From an uncultured Lachnospiraceae bacterium (GTDB lineage: Bacteria; Bacillota; Clostridia; Lachnospirales; Lachnospiraceae): a DNA stretch of 64,000 bases. A program made the position numbers and the translations under genes. The notes beneath the pieces are model-generated. The model saw nothing but the letters and a program-made list of their open reading frames with translations. It made no database searches and was not told the DNA's origin. Shown here one piece after another: positions 42,056 to 50,424 of this stretch (the first letter of the stretch is position 1; each line of letters begins with the position of its first letter). Location: positions 16,753-80,752 of the forward strand of contig CAMZDG010000013.1 of NCBI GenBank assembly GCA_947305245.1, read 5' to 3'.

Positions 42056-43075
42056 ATGAAGATTATCGTTACTGGAGGAGCCGGATTTATCGGCAGCAAT
42101 TTTATTTTTCACATGTTAAAGAAGTATCCTGATTATCGGATCATTTGTCTGGATTGCCTGACCTACGCTGGAAATCTTTCTACGCTGGCGCCTATTATGG
42201 ACAACCCGAACTTCCGCTTTGTGAAGGAGAGCATCACCGACAGAGAGGCAGTTTACAAGCTCTTTGAGGAGGAGCATCCTGACATCGTCGTGAACTTTGC
42301 GGCAGAGAGCCACGTGGACCGTTCCATCGAGAACCCCGAGGTATTCCTGGACACGAATATTAAGGGAACCGCTGTTCTGATGGATGCCTGCAGAAAGTAT
42401 GGCATTACTCGTTATCATCAGGTTTCGACGGATGAGGTTTACGGCGATCTTCCTTTGGATCGTCCGGACATGTTCTTCACCGAGGAGACTCCGATCCACA
42501 CGAGCAGCCCTTACAGCTCTTCGAAGGCCGGCGCTGACCTTTTGGTTCTGGCATATCACAGAACCTATGGCCTGCCTGTGACCATCAGCCGTTGTTCCAA
42601 CAACTACGGCCCTTATCACTTCCCTGAGAAGCTGATCCCGCTGATGATCGCGAATGCGCTGAATGATAAGCCGCTTCCCGTATATGGCGAGGGATTGAAC
42701 GTGCGAGACTGGCTGTACGTGGAGGATCACTGCAAGGCCATCGACCTGATCATCCATAAGGGCCGCGTCGGCGAGGTTTATAACATCGGCGGTCACAACG
42801 AGATGAAGAACATCGACATCGTGAAGCTGATTTGCAAGGAGCTTGGCAAGCCTGAGAGCCTGATCACGTACGTGACGGACCGCAAAGGCCATGACATGCG
42901 CTATGCGATCGATCCCACCAAGATCCACAATGAGCTTGGCTGGCTTCCTGAGACGAAGTTCGCTGACGGCATCAAGAAGACCATCAAATGGTATCTTGAA
43001 AACCGCGAGTGGTGGGAGACCATCATCTCCGGCGAGTACCAGAACTACTACGAGAAGATGTATTCAAATAGATAA
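42056..43075 (+). CDS. rfbB: dTDP-glucose 4,6-dehydratase
   Basis: 339 residues, AAGGAGG upstream. NAD-binding loop VTGGAGFIGSNFIF (~5-18), DCLTYAGNLSTL, and the SDR motif YSSSKAGADLLV (YxxxK) with STDEVYGDL carrying the Thr-Asp-Glu catalytic triad of this family. It converts dTDP-glucose to dTDP-4-keto-6-deoxyglucose for rhamnose and other deoxysugars. The other rml/rfb genes are not in the window, so the pathway lies elsewhere. Codon usage looks highly biased, suggesting strong expression. Confidence 0.94.
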   Translation: MKIIVTGGAGFIGSNFIFHMLKKYPDYRIICLDCLTYAGNLSTLAPIMDNPNFRFVKESITDREAVYKLFEEEHPDIVVNFAAESHVDRSIENPEVFLDTNIKGTAVLMDACRKYGITRYHQVSTDEVYGDLPLDRPDMFFTEETPIHTSSPYSSSKAGADLLVLAYHRTYGLPVTISRCSNNYGPYHFPEKLIPLMIANALNDKPLPVYGEGLNVRDWLYVEDHCKAIDLIIHKGRVGEVYNIGGHNEMKNIDIVKLICKELGKPESLITYVTDRKGHDMRYAIDPTKIHNELGWLPETKFADGIKKTIKWYLENREWWETIISGEYQNYYEKMYSNR

Positions 43076-43094
43076 ATAAAGCCAAGAACATGCG

Positions 43095-43137
43095 AATTCC
43101 CGCCATTTCTGAATTGAGAGATGGCGGGAATTTTGTT
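43095..43137. terminator. Terminator after rfbB
   Basis: Perfect 12-bp stem AATTCCCGCCAT / ATGGCGGGAATT with a 14-nt loop, followed by TTGTTT; it may serve both converging genes. Confidence 0.88.
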
Positions 43138-43640
43138 TAGCTGTATTGAATGATAAAGCGATACTCCCCATTCTTGTATTCGAAAACATAGAAATGAGTG
43201 GTTTGAGTGTGGTGGGTCTCTTTCCTGTCCTCAATGGTGACTTGCAGATCGGCCGGATCTACCGTATACGCATTGACCTTTTTACGTTTGATATCCTTTG
43301 TCGTCCAAGGCTCGGTTTCGGTCAGGGCCTTCCGAACCGCTGCCGCACAGACATCCGGCATGGCATTGCAAAGGTCATCTATGGACTGATAGGCATAGGA
43401 TTCCCTTTGACAGACCGGCTCTTGAAAGCCTTGTAATCCGTAGCATTCATATATGTCTGCCAATTCCGGAAGATAGTCATGCTCGGCAAAGTGCACCCGG
43501 TCTTCAGGAGTCACTTCATGGACTTGCCAGCGCATGCAACCTATAAAAAAGGCACCCAATAGAAAAACAGTCCCTATCGTAAAGATGATCATACAGATGG
43601 CAACCAGTTTTATGATAAAACAGATAATATCCTCCAGCAT
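43137..43640 (-). CDS. Single-pass membrane protein of unknown function
   Basis: 167 residues behind GGAGG. One N-terminal transmembrane segment (~7-34, IKLVAICMIIFTIGTVFLL), then a ~130-residue domain that is probably extracytoplasmic. It has four Cys (in CMRWQ, ECYGLQ, VCQRES and NAMPDVCAA region) and a Thr/Asp/Glu-rich C-terminal part (VDPADLQVTIEDRKETHHT). No family recognised. It has a very strong promoter of its own (43718-43746) and faces rfbB. Confidence 0.75.
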   Translation of the reverse strand: MLEDIICFIIKLVAICMIIFTIGTVFLLGAFFIGCMRWQVHEVTPEDRVHFAEHDYLPELADIYECYGLQGFQEPVCQRESYAYQSIDDLCNAMPDVCAAAVRKALTETEPWTTKDIKRKKVNAYTVDPADLQVTIEDRKETHHTQTTHFYVFEYKNGEYRFIIQYS

Positions 43641-43717
43641 ATTGTTTGCCTCCGGGACGACGTAATTTGCTCTGTGTGCAGGCTCTGGTGGTAACGCGTC
43701 GACACTTCTTTATGGTT

Positions 43718-43746
43718 ACTATACCATCACCAGCCATGAATGTCAA
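43718..43746 (-). promoter_or_regulatory. Strong sigma-A promoter
   Basis: On the minus strand TTGACA, 17-nt spacer, TATAGT, ~78-106 nt upstream of the unknown membrane protein start. Confidence 0.85.
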
Positions 43747-43788
43747 TAATAATTTATCGCAATACGATATATTATATCCGAAGGACGG

Positions 43789-43822
43789 AAAAACCGCCGC
43801 CCGTAAAAAAACAGGGCGGCGG
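43789..43822 (-). terminator. Terminator of the XRE regulator gene
   Basis: Perfect 9-bp stem CCGCCGCCC / GGGCGGCGG with an 11-nt A-rich loop; on the minus strand it is followed by TTTTT. Confidence 0.92.
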
Positions 43823-43856
43823 GATGATTTATGCCGGATGATTTATATCGGATGAT

Positions 43857-44933
43857 CTATGCCTGGAAGAGATCTGCGTATTTGGGGTCTTTCATGACCT
43901 GCTTTTTGAGCTTTGCAGGGTAGGTGTCGATCAGGTCCGTTAAGTATTCCGGCTTGCAGACTACGAAGTTTGCGAGAATGCCCTTTGCTTCCGAGAGCAG
44001 AGGGGATTCAAAATGGGGCTCCTGCGGGATGCCCTGCATGGAAACCGCCATGATCTTTGCATATTCCTTGTAATGCGCATGGGCGCGGGCGAGGAAGTTG
44101 AGCGACTCGCCATATTCCTTCAGCGCGGCGGAAGTCCTTGCACAGTAAAGGCTTAACATGCAAAGGTCACTGTGAAACATGCCATAGCTTTTTCTGTCAA
44201 AAACCATTTCGTACAAGCTGTACAGGGCCTCCATGAGTTCGATGCCCTTCCGCGAGCCTTTCAGGTCGTTGTTCCACAAAACTGCATTTTCCATGGTCCG
44301 TTCCAGGGAATGAAGAAGGGCGAGGATCGCCTCCCCGCGGTATTGTTCGGCATTGGCGAATTCCGGGATGGATGCGAGCAGAATTTCCTTGCAAAGCTCC
44401 ACGCGAGGCTGAGAGCTTGCTTTGTGTTCGGCCTTTTCGAGCTCGCCCATTCGTGCGTAAACGTATAAAAGGGATCCTACCACGTCAAGGTCTTGTTTCG
44501 AGAGCTCTTCGTATATGCCTGCGGCCTCCTCGAGATAAGGATTCTTGGGATCGGCTTCCTGGAAGCCTTTGCCTTGCAGCGCATTCGCCAGAAACTGCAT
44601 GAGCTTGGGCTCTCCGGGAAATTCCTCCAGACATTTTCGAAGAAATTGAATCGTCTCCGTCATGTCTTCCCCGCTGATCATTCGCCGAAGCGCTTCCTGG
44701 GCATATTCGTTGATCTTGCCTTCCCGGTCGTTTTGATATCCGAACAGGGAGTCAATGGATACGTGAAAGTAGTTTGCAATGGCCGGGATCAGGCTCACGT
44801 CGGGATAGCAGGCGCCGGATTCCCACCTCGAAACCGCCTGCGCAGTTACGCCTAGCGCGGTGGCCAGGTCTTCCTGTTTCCTGCCGTCCCGTTTCCGCAA
44901 TTCTTTGATCTTTTCTCCAATATTCACTTGCAT
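43857..44933 (-). CDS. XRE-family regulator with helical repeat C-terminus
   Basis: 358 residues, start behind GGAGG. HTH_3 domain at ~1-60 (RKQEDLATALGVTAQAVSRW is the core, followed by ACYPDVSLIPAIANYF). The rest is all alpha and looks TPR-like (~75-350: LRRMISGEDMTETIQFLRKC, FLARAHAHYKEYAKIMAVSM), a common layout in Firmicute XRE regulators that sense peptides or partner proteins. No adjacent target is obvious. It has its own promoter and terminator, so it is monocistronic. Confidence 0.87.
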   Translation of the reverse strand: MQVNIGEKIKELRKRDGRKQEDLATALGVTAQAVSRWESGACYPDVSLIPAIANYFHVSIDSLFGYQNDREGKINEYAQEALRRMISGEDMTETIQFLRKCLEEFPGEPKLMQFLANALQGKGFQEADPKNPYLEEAAGIYEELSKQDLDVVGSLLYVYARMGELEKAEHKASSQPRVELCKEILLASIPEFANAEQYRGEAILALLHSLERTMENAVLWNNDLKGSRKGIELMEALYSLYEMVFDRKSYGMFHSDLCMLSLYCARTSAALKEYGESLNFLARAHAHYKEYAKIMAVSMQGIPQEPHFESPLLSEAKGILANFVVCKPEYLTDLIDTYPAKLKKQVMKDPKYADLFQA

Positions 44934-44975
44934 ATTTCAACCTCCTCAATCGTTTGCTGCACCGGTGTTGTACTA

Positions 44976-45004
44976 AGCATAGCAGAGAGCGGATCAAACA
45001 TCAA
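44976..45004 (-). promoter_or_regulatory. Promoter of the XRE regulator gene
   Basis: On the minus strand TTGATG, 17-nt spacer, TATGCT, 43-71 nt before the start. A second TTGACT box lies further upstream. Confidence 0.6.
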
Positions 45005-45058
45005 TTATCAATTATTTGTTTTATAGTCAACCATACGTTGATTCGAAGGGCATAATTA

Positions 45059-45095
45059 CACCCGCCATCCCACAGGTCAGTGAGAATGGCGGGTG
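45059..45095 (-). terminator. Stem-loop after the XRE-methyltransferase gene
   Basis: Perfect 10-bp stem CACCCGCCAT / ATGGCGGGTG with a 17-nt loop. The T-run is poor (TAATTATG on the minus strand), so efficiency is uncertain. Confidence 0.55.
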
Positions 45096-45099
45096 CTCC

Positions 45100-46215
45100 T
45101 TATTTCTTGCCATAAGAGATCAGGGTGCCTTTGTAGAAGGTGTATCCTGCGCTTGGATGTTCATCAAAGAAGGCGGAGATCTTGAGGTTGCGATCGATGT
45201 TAAGTTCCGCTTCCTGGCGGGTCATGCCGTGCGAGGTAAAGAAGAGGATTGTGTTTTCACGCTGCTTTGGCGAAAGGCCCGTATTCCAGTCATTATATTT
45301 CAGGAAATCTTGCTTTGCCTCTTCATAGTCCGCGCTCTGCGGCGTCACAAAGTTCACCTTGTCATTCGCACGCACGTCAACCTCGCGCAGCCCGAGCGAG
45401 CGCATCATATGTGCCGTACGGATCGCAACGGCGTAATCGCGCCCTTCCTGCTCCAGCTCGGTTCTCCAGTGCTTTTCCATTCCGTCATGGCGGCAGAGCT
45501 CAAAGTAATCCATGCCATCAACATAAAGACCGTCGCACTCAAACTCCCGGTTGGAATCGATGCAGACAATGTAAGCATCCTTTTTCGCAAACTCTATGAT
45601 CTTTGCAAGAAATGCCTTAGGGTCATTTAAGTGCCGAAGCACGGCTTTGCACAGCACAAGATCATATTGTTCCTTCGCATGATAGTCGAAGACGTTCTTC
45701 GTGATGAATTCCACGGGATAATCTGCATCCGCAAAGAGATTTTCTCCGACATCGGTCAATTTCTCCGTAATGTCAATTCCGGTATAGGAACTGCCCTTGG
45801 GCAGATAGGGCATGAACAGCTTGCCAAGGAACCCAAGGCCACATCCGCAATCCAACACTTTTACGGGCTGGTCAAGCTTCCAAACCTGTTCGATCAAAAA
45901 CTTCGCATAATCATCGTTCCAGGAATTCTTTCTCGAACGGATCAGATACTCGAGCTTTTCCGCCCAGAATTTCGAGGAGTCCGTTCCGGAGGAAACATAA
46001 GTTTCTTCGGCGAAGGGCACCAGGCCCATCAACTGGTCCACGGAGACCTCAAAGTATTCCGCAAGCGTGGGAAGAAAAGTGATGTCTGGCATGGCAGTGC
46101 CGTTTTCCCATTTGCTGATCGTCTGGAAAGAAACGCCGACGACGTCGGCGAGCTGTTGCTGCGTGAGATGTTTTTTGCGGCGCAGCTCCGCTAATCTTAA
46201 TTTCACTTCCTTCAT
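45100..46215 (-). CDS. XRE-type HTH fused to SAM methyltransferase
   Basis: 371 residues. Residues ~5-62 are a Cro/C1 helix-turn-helix (HLTQQQLADVVGVSFQTISK, then NGTAMPDI). After a linker, a class I methyltransferase begins at ~100: motif I VKVLDCGCGLGFLG (~118-131), GIDITEKLTDVGENLF, and YDLVLCKAVLRHLNDPKAF. The C-terminal ~120 residues (MRSLGLREVDVRANDKVNFV, to the end) form a lid-like helical region. The gene overlaps the isomerase upstream by 4 nt, so they are co-translated. As in the MerR fusion at 35475, a DNA-binding domain is attached to a methyltransferase; the substrate is unknown. Confidence 0.87.
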   Translation of the reverse strand: MKEVKLRLAELRRKKHLTQQQLADVVGVSFQTISKWENGTAMPDITFLPTLAEYFEVSVDQLMGLVPFAEETYVSSGTDSSKFWAEKLEYLIRSRKNSWNDDYAKFLIEQVWKLDQPVKVLDCGCGLGFLGKLFMPYLPKGSSYTGIDITEKLTDVGENLFADADYPVEFITKNVFDYHAKEQYDLVLCKAVLRHLNDPKAFLAKIIEFAKKDAYIVCIDSNREFECDGLYVDGMDYFELCRHDGMEKHWRTELEQEGRDYAVAIRTAHMMRSLGLREVDVRANDKVNFVTPQSADYEEAKQDFLKYNDWNTGLSPKQRENTILFFTSHGMTRQEAELNIDRNLKISAFFDEHPSAGYTFYKGTLISYGKK

Positions 46216-47036
46216 GTTTTCTCTCCTTGCATTGCTTCTTTGATATGGCGGAACTGTGCGTTGAGCATCTCAAAGTCCACCACGCCCTGTGCGTCAAAGG
46301 CAGTTGATTCCACCGTGAAAGTATCGTTGTAGCCAATCTTATGGATGAAATCAAAGAAGGCATGAAAGTCCACGTGGCCTTTGCCGATCGGCAGCGTCTT
46401 TAGCTTTGCCCATTCCTTGAAGGCTCCGCCATAATCGTTGACGTGATAATGGCAGACATGGCCGTCCTTCCAAAGCCAGTCATTTTCAGGAGCATACAAA
46501 AGCTCCGTCTGCCCATGGAATTCTGCCATCTTTGTGTCAAACACGAAATGAATGTCCTGATAAACATCAGCGAGCTGCTTCCATCTGGACATGGGATCTT
46601 GGTGCGTACAAACGATGTTTTCCACGAGCAGGTCGATCCCGCTTTCATCCGTCAGCGCGCGAAGCTTTGCATAGGCTTCGAGGTTACTGCCGAAGTTGGA
46701 ATCAGAGGTCATGCCGTCCCAAAGGTGGATGACAAGCTTTTTCGCACCGAGTTCTCCCGCGATATAGACATTTTTCTCGAAAAGGTCAAGAGCGGTCGCG
46801 AGGTCGCCCTTGCTGATGGATTCTCCGATGTGCTTTTCGCAGTGCATGACGGGAATCTTCACCTGCATGGCGCGGATGGCCTTGAGGATGGAATTCATTT
46901 CCTCATACCAGGTGGAATACATCATAAATTCGAAGCCATCGCATTCGAGCTTTTCGGAGAAAGGCTTTAGCAGGTTGTAATCGCGCCCATTCGGCAGGCC
47001 GATGATGGCACCCGTGGAACATAAGATTTCACACAT
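46212..47036 (-). CDS. Sugar phosphate isomerase/epimerase (xylose-isomerase-like TIM barrel)
   Basis: 274 residues behind AAAGGAG. An AP-endonuclease-2-like TIM barrel: VMHCEKHIGESISKGDLATA, KLVIHLWDG, LLVENIVCTHQDP (metal Glu), VFDTKMAEFHGQTELL (Asp and His), CHYHVNDYGG, and KGHVDFHAFFDFIHKIGY followed by TVESTAFDAQG. All expected divalent-metal ligands (Glu, Asp, His, Glu) are seen. It interconverts a sugar or inositol derivative that cannot be named from sequence. It leads the two-gene operon with the XRE-methyltransferase fusion. Confidence 0.85.
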   Translation of the reverse strand: MCEILCSTGAIIGLPNGRDYNLLKPFSEKLECDGFEFMMYSTWYEEMNSILKAIRAMQVKIPVMHCEKHIGESISKGDLATALDLFEKNVYIAGELGAKKLVIHLWDGMTSDSNFGSNLEAYAKLRALTDESGIDLLVENIVCTHQDPMSRWKQLADVYQDIHFVFDTKMAEFHGQTELLYAPENDWLWKDGHVCHYHVNDYGGAFKEWAKLKTLPIGKGHVDFHAFFDFIHKIGYNDTFTVESTAFDAQGVVDFEMLNAQFRHIKEAMQGEKT

Positions 47037-47178
47037 GGTTAGAACTCCTTTGAAGACAATTGTTTTTTGATTGAAAACGCGGCGCGTTCGCTTGGAACAA
47101 TTCTAACGTAACACAGAAAAATGACATTGTCTTGCGACTTGTCTGAGAGTTTTTTCAACTGCGAGGCGAAAGGACTAC

Positions 47179-47224
47179 GGGGACGGGGTTCGTGGCTCAT
47201 TTTTTGACCCACGAACCCCGTCCC
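47179..47224. repeat. GGGGACGGGGTT repeat doublet, copies E and F (palindrome)
   Basis: Copy E on the plus strand (47179-47202) and copy F on the minus strand (47201-47224) are head to head and form a ~16-bp perfect stem (GGGACGGGGTTCGTGG / CCACGAACCCCGTCCC) with a short A/T-rich loop. It sits 7 nt beyond the stop of the S66 gene. As a BIME-like unit it could also stop transcription. Confidence 0.88.
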
Positions 47225-47230
47225 TATGTC

Positions 47231-48328
47231 TCATTTCAGAGCATAGGTGATGGAGATGGAATTATCTTCGGCGCGAACGGTGCCAACGGCGCCGCAGATG
47301 ATGGGCATCTGGGGCGGGAGGTGGCCGATGTCGAGGTCAAAGAAGATGGGCACGCCCATGTCGCCGAGCACGTGAATCACGGCGGCGCGGCAATCCAGGC
47401 CCATCAGGGACTCTTTGATATGCAGGGGCCGGCCAAAGAGGAAGGCCTTGGTGTTACGGAACCACCCGGCGTTTCTAAGCTGCCAGAGGCTGCGCACAAT
47501 GGAGAGGGGATTTAAGTCGCAGGACTCGAGGAAGAAGATCGTGCCGTCGGCATCATATTTTTCCGTGAATTCCTTGGTATGATCGAACTTCGTGCCGCAC
47601 AGGATGGTGAGGATGTCAAGGCATCCGCCGAGCATGCGGCCTTGCACGCAAAGATCCAGAGAGTTGTCATCAGAACCGTCCGGCGAGATGACCCCTTGGC
47701 GTGAACCACTAACCCCGTCCCCCTGGTTCATTTGATGGTAAACGGACATCTGAAAAGGCTCCGTGCAATTCAGTGTTGCCAAGGGGTTTTCGGGCGTGGC
47801 CAGGCTTTCGATCTCCCAGGAATCATAATTGTGCACCGTGAGAGATTTCCCCTCTAAAAGTGCCACGGTATCCGTCAGGAAGGGATGCAGGGGCTGCGTG
47901 CCAAAGGAAGAGGCATTCGGGCCATAAATGGACGCAAGGTCGCAGATGGTCGCACGGGTGTAGATGAGGTTCGTATTGTCAGAATAGCCCATGAACCACT
48001 TGGGTTTTGCTTTGGCAAGGGCATCGAAATCAACGAAATTCAAGTCCTCACACATGGTCTCGCCGCCGCCGACGGAGAAAACGGCGTCGCACTTGTCCGT
48101 CAGAAAGAAGTCATTGATCTCCGCACCGCATTTTTCCGGCGTGGTGCTTTTCCCGATACCGTCCTCCAGATAGACATTGTCACCTACGATGGTGTCATAT
48201 CCTATGCTCTTAAAGTAGTTCACTGCTTCCTGAAAGCGTGTGTGGTAGGGCTCGAGCGAAGCGCAGCCGAAGGACGGCGCGATGAAGCCAAGACGGTTAT
48301 TTTTCTGCAGAAACTCAGGATATCTCAT
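47231..48328 (-). CDS. S66-family LD-carboxypeptidase/MccF-like serine peptidase
   Basis: 365 residues behind AAAGGAGG. Begins NRLGFIAPSFGCASLEPYHT; DAVFSVGGGETM and WFMGYSDNTNL give the nucleophilic Ser116, with Glu in FLESCDLNP and His in LDIGHLPPQMP completing the Ser-Glu-His triad. The family includes LD-carboxypeptidases that recycle peptidoglycan and MccF that cleaves microcin C. Residues ~197-213 (HQMNQGDGVSGSRQG) are encoded by a dispersed repeat inserted in frame between conserved blocks, and are an extra surface loop. Otherwise intact. Confidence 0.9.
   Translation of the reverse strand: MRYPEFLQKNNRLGFIAPSFGCASLEPYHTRFQEAVNYFKSIGYDTIVGDNVYLEDGIGKSTTPEKCGAEINDFFLTDKCDAVFSVGGGETMCEDLNFVDFDALAKAKPKWFMGYSDNTNLIYTRATICDLASIYGPNASSFGTQPLHPFLTDTVALLEGKSLTVHNYDSWEIESLATPENPLATLNCTEPFQMSVYHQMNQGDGVSGSRQGVISPDGSDDNSLDLCVQGRMLGGCLDILTILCGTKFDHTKEFTEKYDADGTIFFLESCDLNPLSIVRSLWQLRNAGWFRNTKAFLFGRPLHIKESLMGLDCRAAVIHVLGDMGVPIFFDLDIGHLPPQMPIICGAVGTVRAEDNSISITYALK
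47701..47730 (-). repeat. GGGGACGGGGTT dispersed repeat, copy G (inside S66 gene)
   Basis: Minus-strand reading GGGGACGGGG-TTAGTGGTTCAC. It is bracketed by TGAACCA (47702-47708) and TGGTTCA (47724-47730), which can pair. It is read in frame as GDGVSGS within the peptidase. Confidence 0.88.
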
Positions 48329-48538
48329 GGAAACTTTCCTCCTTTGGATGAATATGGAATCCCACGGCAGGGCATTTTCGCATTAGGCCTGCGTGAAACT
48401 GGCCGAAAACTTTATGTTATAGTAACACGTTCCAAACGTTTACACAATGCACAGATAAACGAACCATTGCAATTGCCGGGGCTGTAGTCTGCTGCGATAG
48501 AGAAGATCCTGTTCATATACACCCGTTGTCATGTCGGA

Positions 48539-48567
48539 TTGACGGGTTGACGTTCGTGGGGTATAAT
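48539..48567 (+). promoter_or_regulatory. Sigma-A promoter of the zinc-ribbon gene
   Basis: TTGACG, 17-nt spacer, TATAAT, 40-68 nt upstream of the start. A second TTGACG lies at 48547-48552. Confidence 0.85.
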
Positions 48568-48606
48568 GTTATTTGTTGTATGTTGTCTTTTTGCGGAGGG
48601 GAAACT

Positions 48607-50397
48607 ATGTTTTGTACGGAATGTGGTTCTAAAATAGAAGAGGGTAGCGCTTTTTGCTCGAATTGCGGCGCGAAGGTTGCGGCTGGGCCCGTGGCAACGG
48701 AAAAACCTGAGAAGTCGCCGAAAAATCCCTTGACGTGGATCCTTATTGTGATCGGCGTTGTGATTTTGCTGTGCCTGATCGGGTTGGGGATCTATCTGGC
48801 CGGAAAGCATCTCTCCGATCAGTCTTCATCGAAGGATCCGAAAAAGACGGAGGAGCGTTCGAGCACCGCTGACGATACTGAGACGACAAAGTCCGAGGAA
48901 GGTCAGGGCGCGAAGGAAAGCCAGACGGCAAGCCAGGGAGCGGAGACGAGCCAGGGAACGGAGGCAAGCCAAGGCTCGCAGGAAAGCACCGGATCTGTGG
49001 AAGAGAACAACATAGCGTCCTTCGAGGAGTATTATGAAACTGTTCTGACGAAGAAGTATGGCGAGATCGAATATGATCATTCCTATGATCAGCCGTATCG
49101 CTTTGTAGAAGCTTATAACCTGCCGAAGGAGTGCTGGTTCGATCCGAATCTTTCGGGCTTGATCACTTACAGGGTTCTGGACATGGACGGAGACGGCGCG
49201 GAGGAGATGCTGGCCGTGCTCCTGAAAGACAGCAGCATTCAGTACGAGGTTTACGAGATGGAGGGCGGAAGCGTGAAGCTTGCGTCGACCGGCGTGTTCT
49301 GCCCGAGAGATGACGGCCTGCCGACCTTTACGGACATGCCGGAGATGTATCTTCATATTTATCTGAAGGAATATGACGGAAAGTATTGCATCGTGGAGCG
49401 TACTTATGAATATAATTATGGCTACGGTTACGAAAACACCTTCTATAATGGTTTTCAGAGCTATGACGGGAAGACGTTAAAGCCTGACGCCGTGATCAAA
49501 TATTTTGGGGATGATGAAACTGCCTTTATGATCACGCCGGAGCACCTGCAGGCACTGAAGGATCACGGCATGGAGAGCAGCGCAGAGATGATGGAGGACG
49601 GGACAGATTATTTCTCCATCGCGGATGAAATGGACTTAGATGAGCTTCTCTTTGTCGTGGCGTATCCGACGGACAACGTTGATTATGAGGAAAAGAATGC
49701 GGAGGATGATCCTGCGTTCGTTCGGCACTATTTCTATTCGAAAGAAATGGAGTACTACGCGACATTTTTCATTGTCGATTATCAGGTATGGCGAAACGAT
49801 CACAGCATTGCGAGCACGGATGAGCTCGGCGGGATCGAATGCTACTGTGATCATATCTCCCTTCAGCTGAAGAATAAGGATTATGAGAAAGTACTCAACC
49901 GAGAACTGGAACGATGCATCAGCAATTATGACGGGGACGACGTGGTATCGCAGCTGAATGATTGGTATGAAAATAAGGCAGAGTCTCCCTATCCGGAGGA
50001 AGAATGGGTCTTCCAGCCGCTCTCCATTGTTTCCGTTTATATCGAGGATGGGTATCTTCTGAGCGTCGGTTATGAATGGGATTGGTACATGGGCGGCGTG
50101 CATAATTTCGGGGGCTTTGGAGTGAATTACAACCTTTTGTATGACTATACGGTACCCCTGAGCGACGTGCTGAGTGAGGGCGGAAGAAAGGAGACGCGTC
50201 AGAAGGTGATCGACGCACTCTGCGAGCAAACCGGTGAGGATTCTCCGGAGAGCTGGGGGACGAGGCTGGATGCCTACCTGCAGGAGCATAATAATCACTA
50301 CTCTTATTGGATTGACGAGGATTACGCTTATCTTATTTTTGATTCCTATAGCCTGGACCAGGGCCCCGGGGCCATCCAGTTAGTTCTACCCAGATAA
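48607..50397 (+). CDS. Zinc-ribbon membrane protein with large extracellular domain
   Basis: 596 residues from ATG 48607 (GCGGAGGGG upstream). Short zinc ribbon at the N-terminus (MFCTECGSKIEEGSAFCSNC with CxxC pairs at 3/6 and 17/20), then a linker, one transmembrane helix (~40-62), and a Ser/Thr/Glu/Gln-rich stalk with SQGTEASQGSQES-like repeats (~70-135). The remaining ~455 residues are extracellular; they include a possible EF-hand-like DMDGDGAEEM around residue 200 and are rich in Tyr/Asp/Glu. A C-terminal DUF3298-type part is possible (GGVHNFGGFGVNYNLLYDYT). Function unknown; the ribbon stays in the cytoplasm and may bind a partner. Confidence 0.78.
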   Translation: MFCTECGSKIEEGSAFCSNCGAKVAAGPVATEKPEKSPKNPLTWILIVIGVVILLCLIGLGIYLAGKHLSDQSSSKDPKKTEERSSTADDTETTKSEEGQGAKESQTASQGAETSQGTEASQGSQESTGSVEENNIASFEEYYETVLTKKYGEIEYDHSYDQPYRFVEAYNLPKECWFDPNLSGLITYRVLDMDGDGAEEMLAVLLKDSSIQYEVYEMEGGSVKLASTGVFCPRDDGLPTFTDMPEMYLHIYLKEYDGKYCIVERTYEYNYGYGYENTFYNGFQSYDGKTLKPDAVIKYFGDDETAFMITPEHLQALKDHGMESSAEMMEDGTDYFSIADEMDLDELLFVVAYPTDNVDYEEKNAEDDPAFVRHYFYSKEMEYYATFFIVDYQVWRNDHSIASTDELGGIECYCDHISLQLKNKDYEKVLNRELERCISNYDGDDVVSQLNDWYENKAESPYPEEEWVFQPLSIVSVYIEDGYLLSVGYEWDWYMGGVHNFGGFGVNYNLLYDYTVPLSDVLSEGGRKETRQKVIDALCEQTGEDSPESWGTRLDAYLQEHNNHYSYWIDEDYAYLIFDSYSLDQGPGAIQLVLPR

Positions 50398-50424
50398 AAA
50401 AGCTTGTAAGAAAGGCAAAACGCT

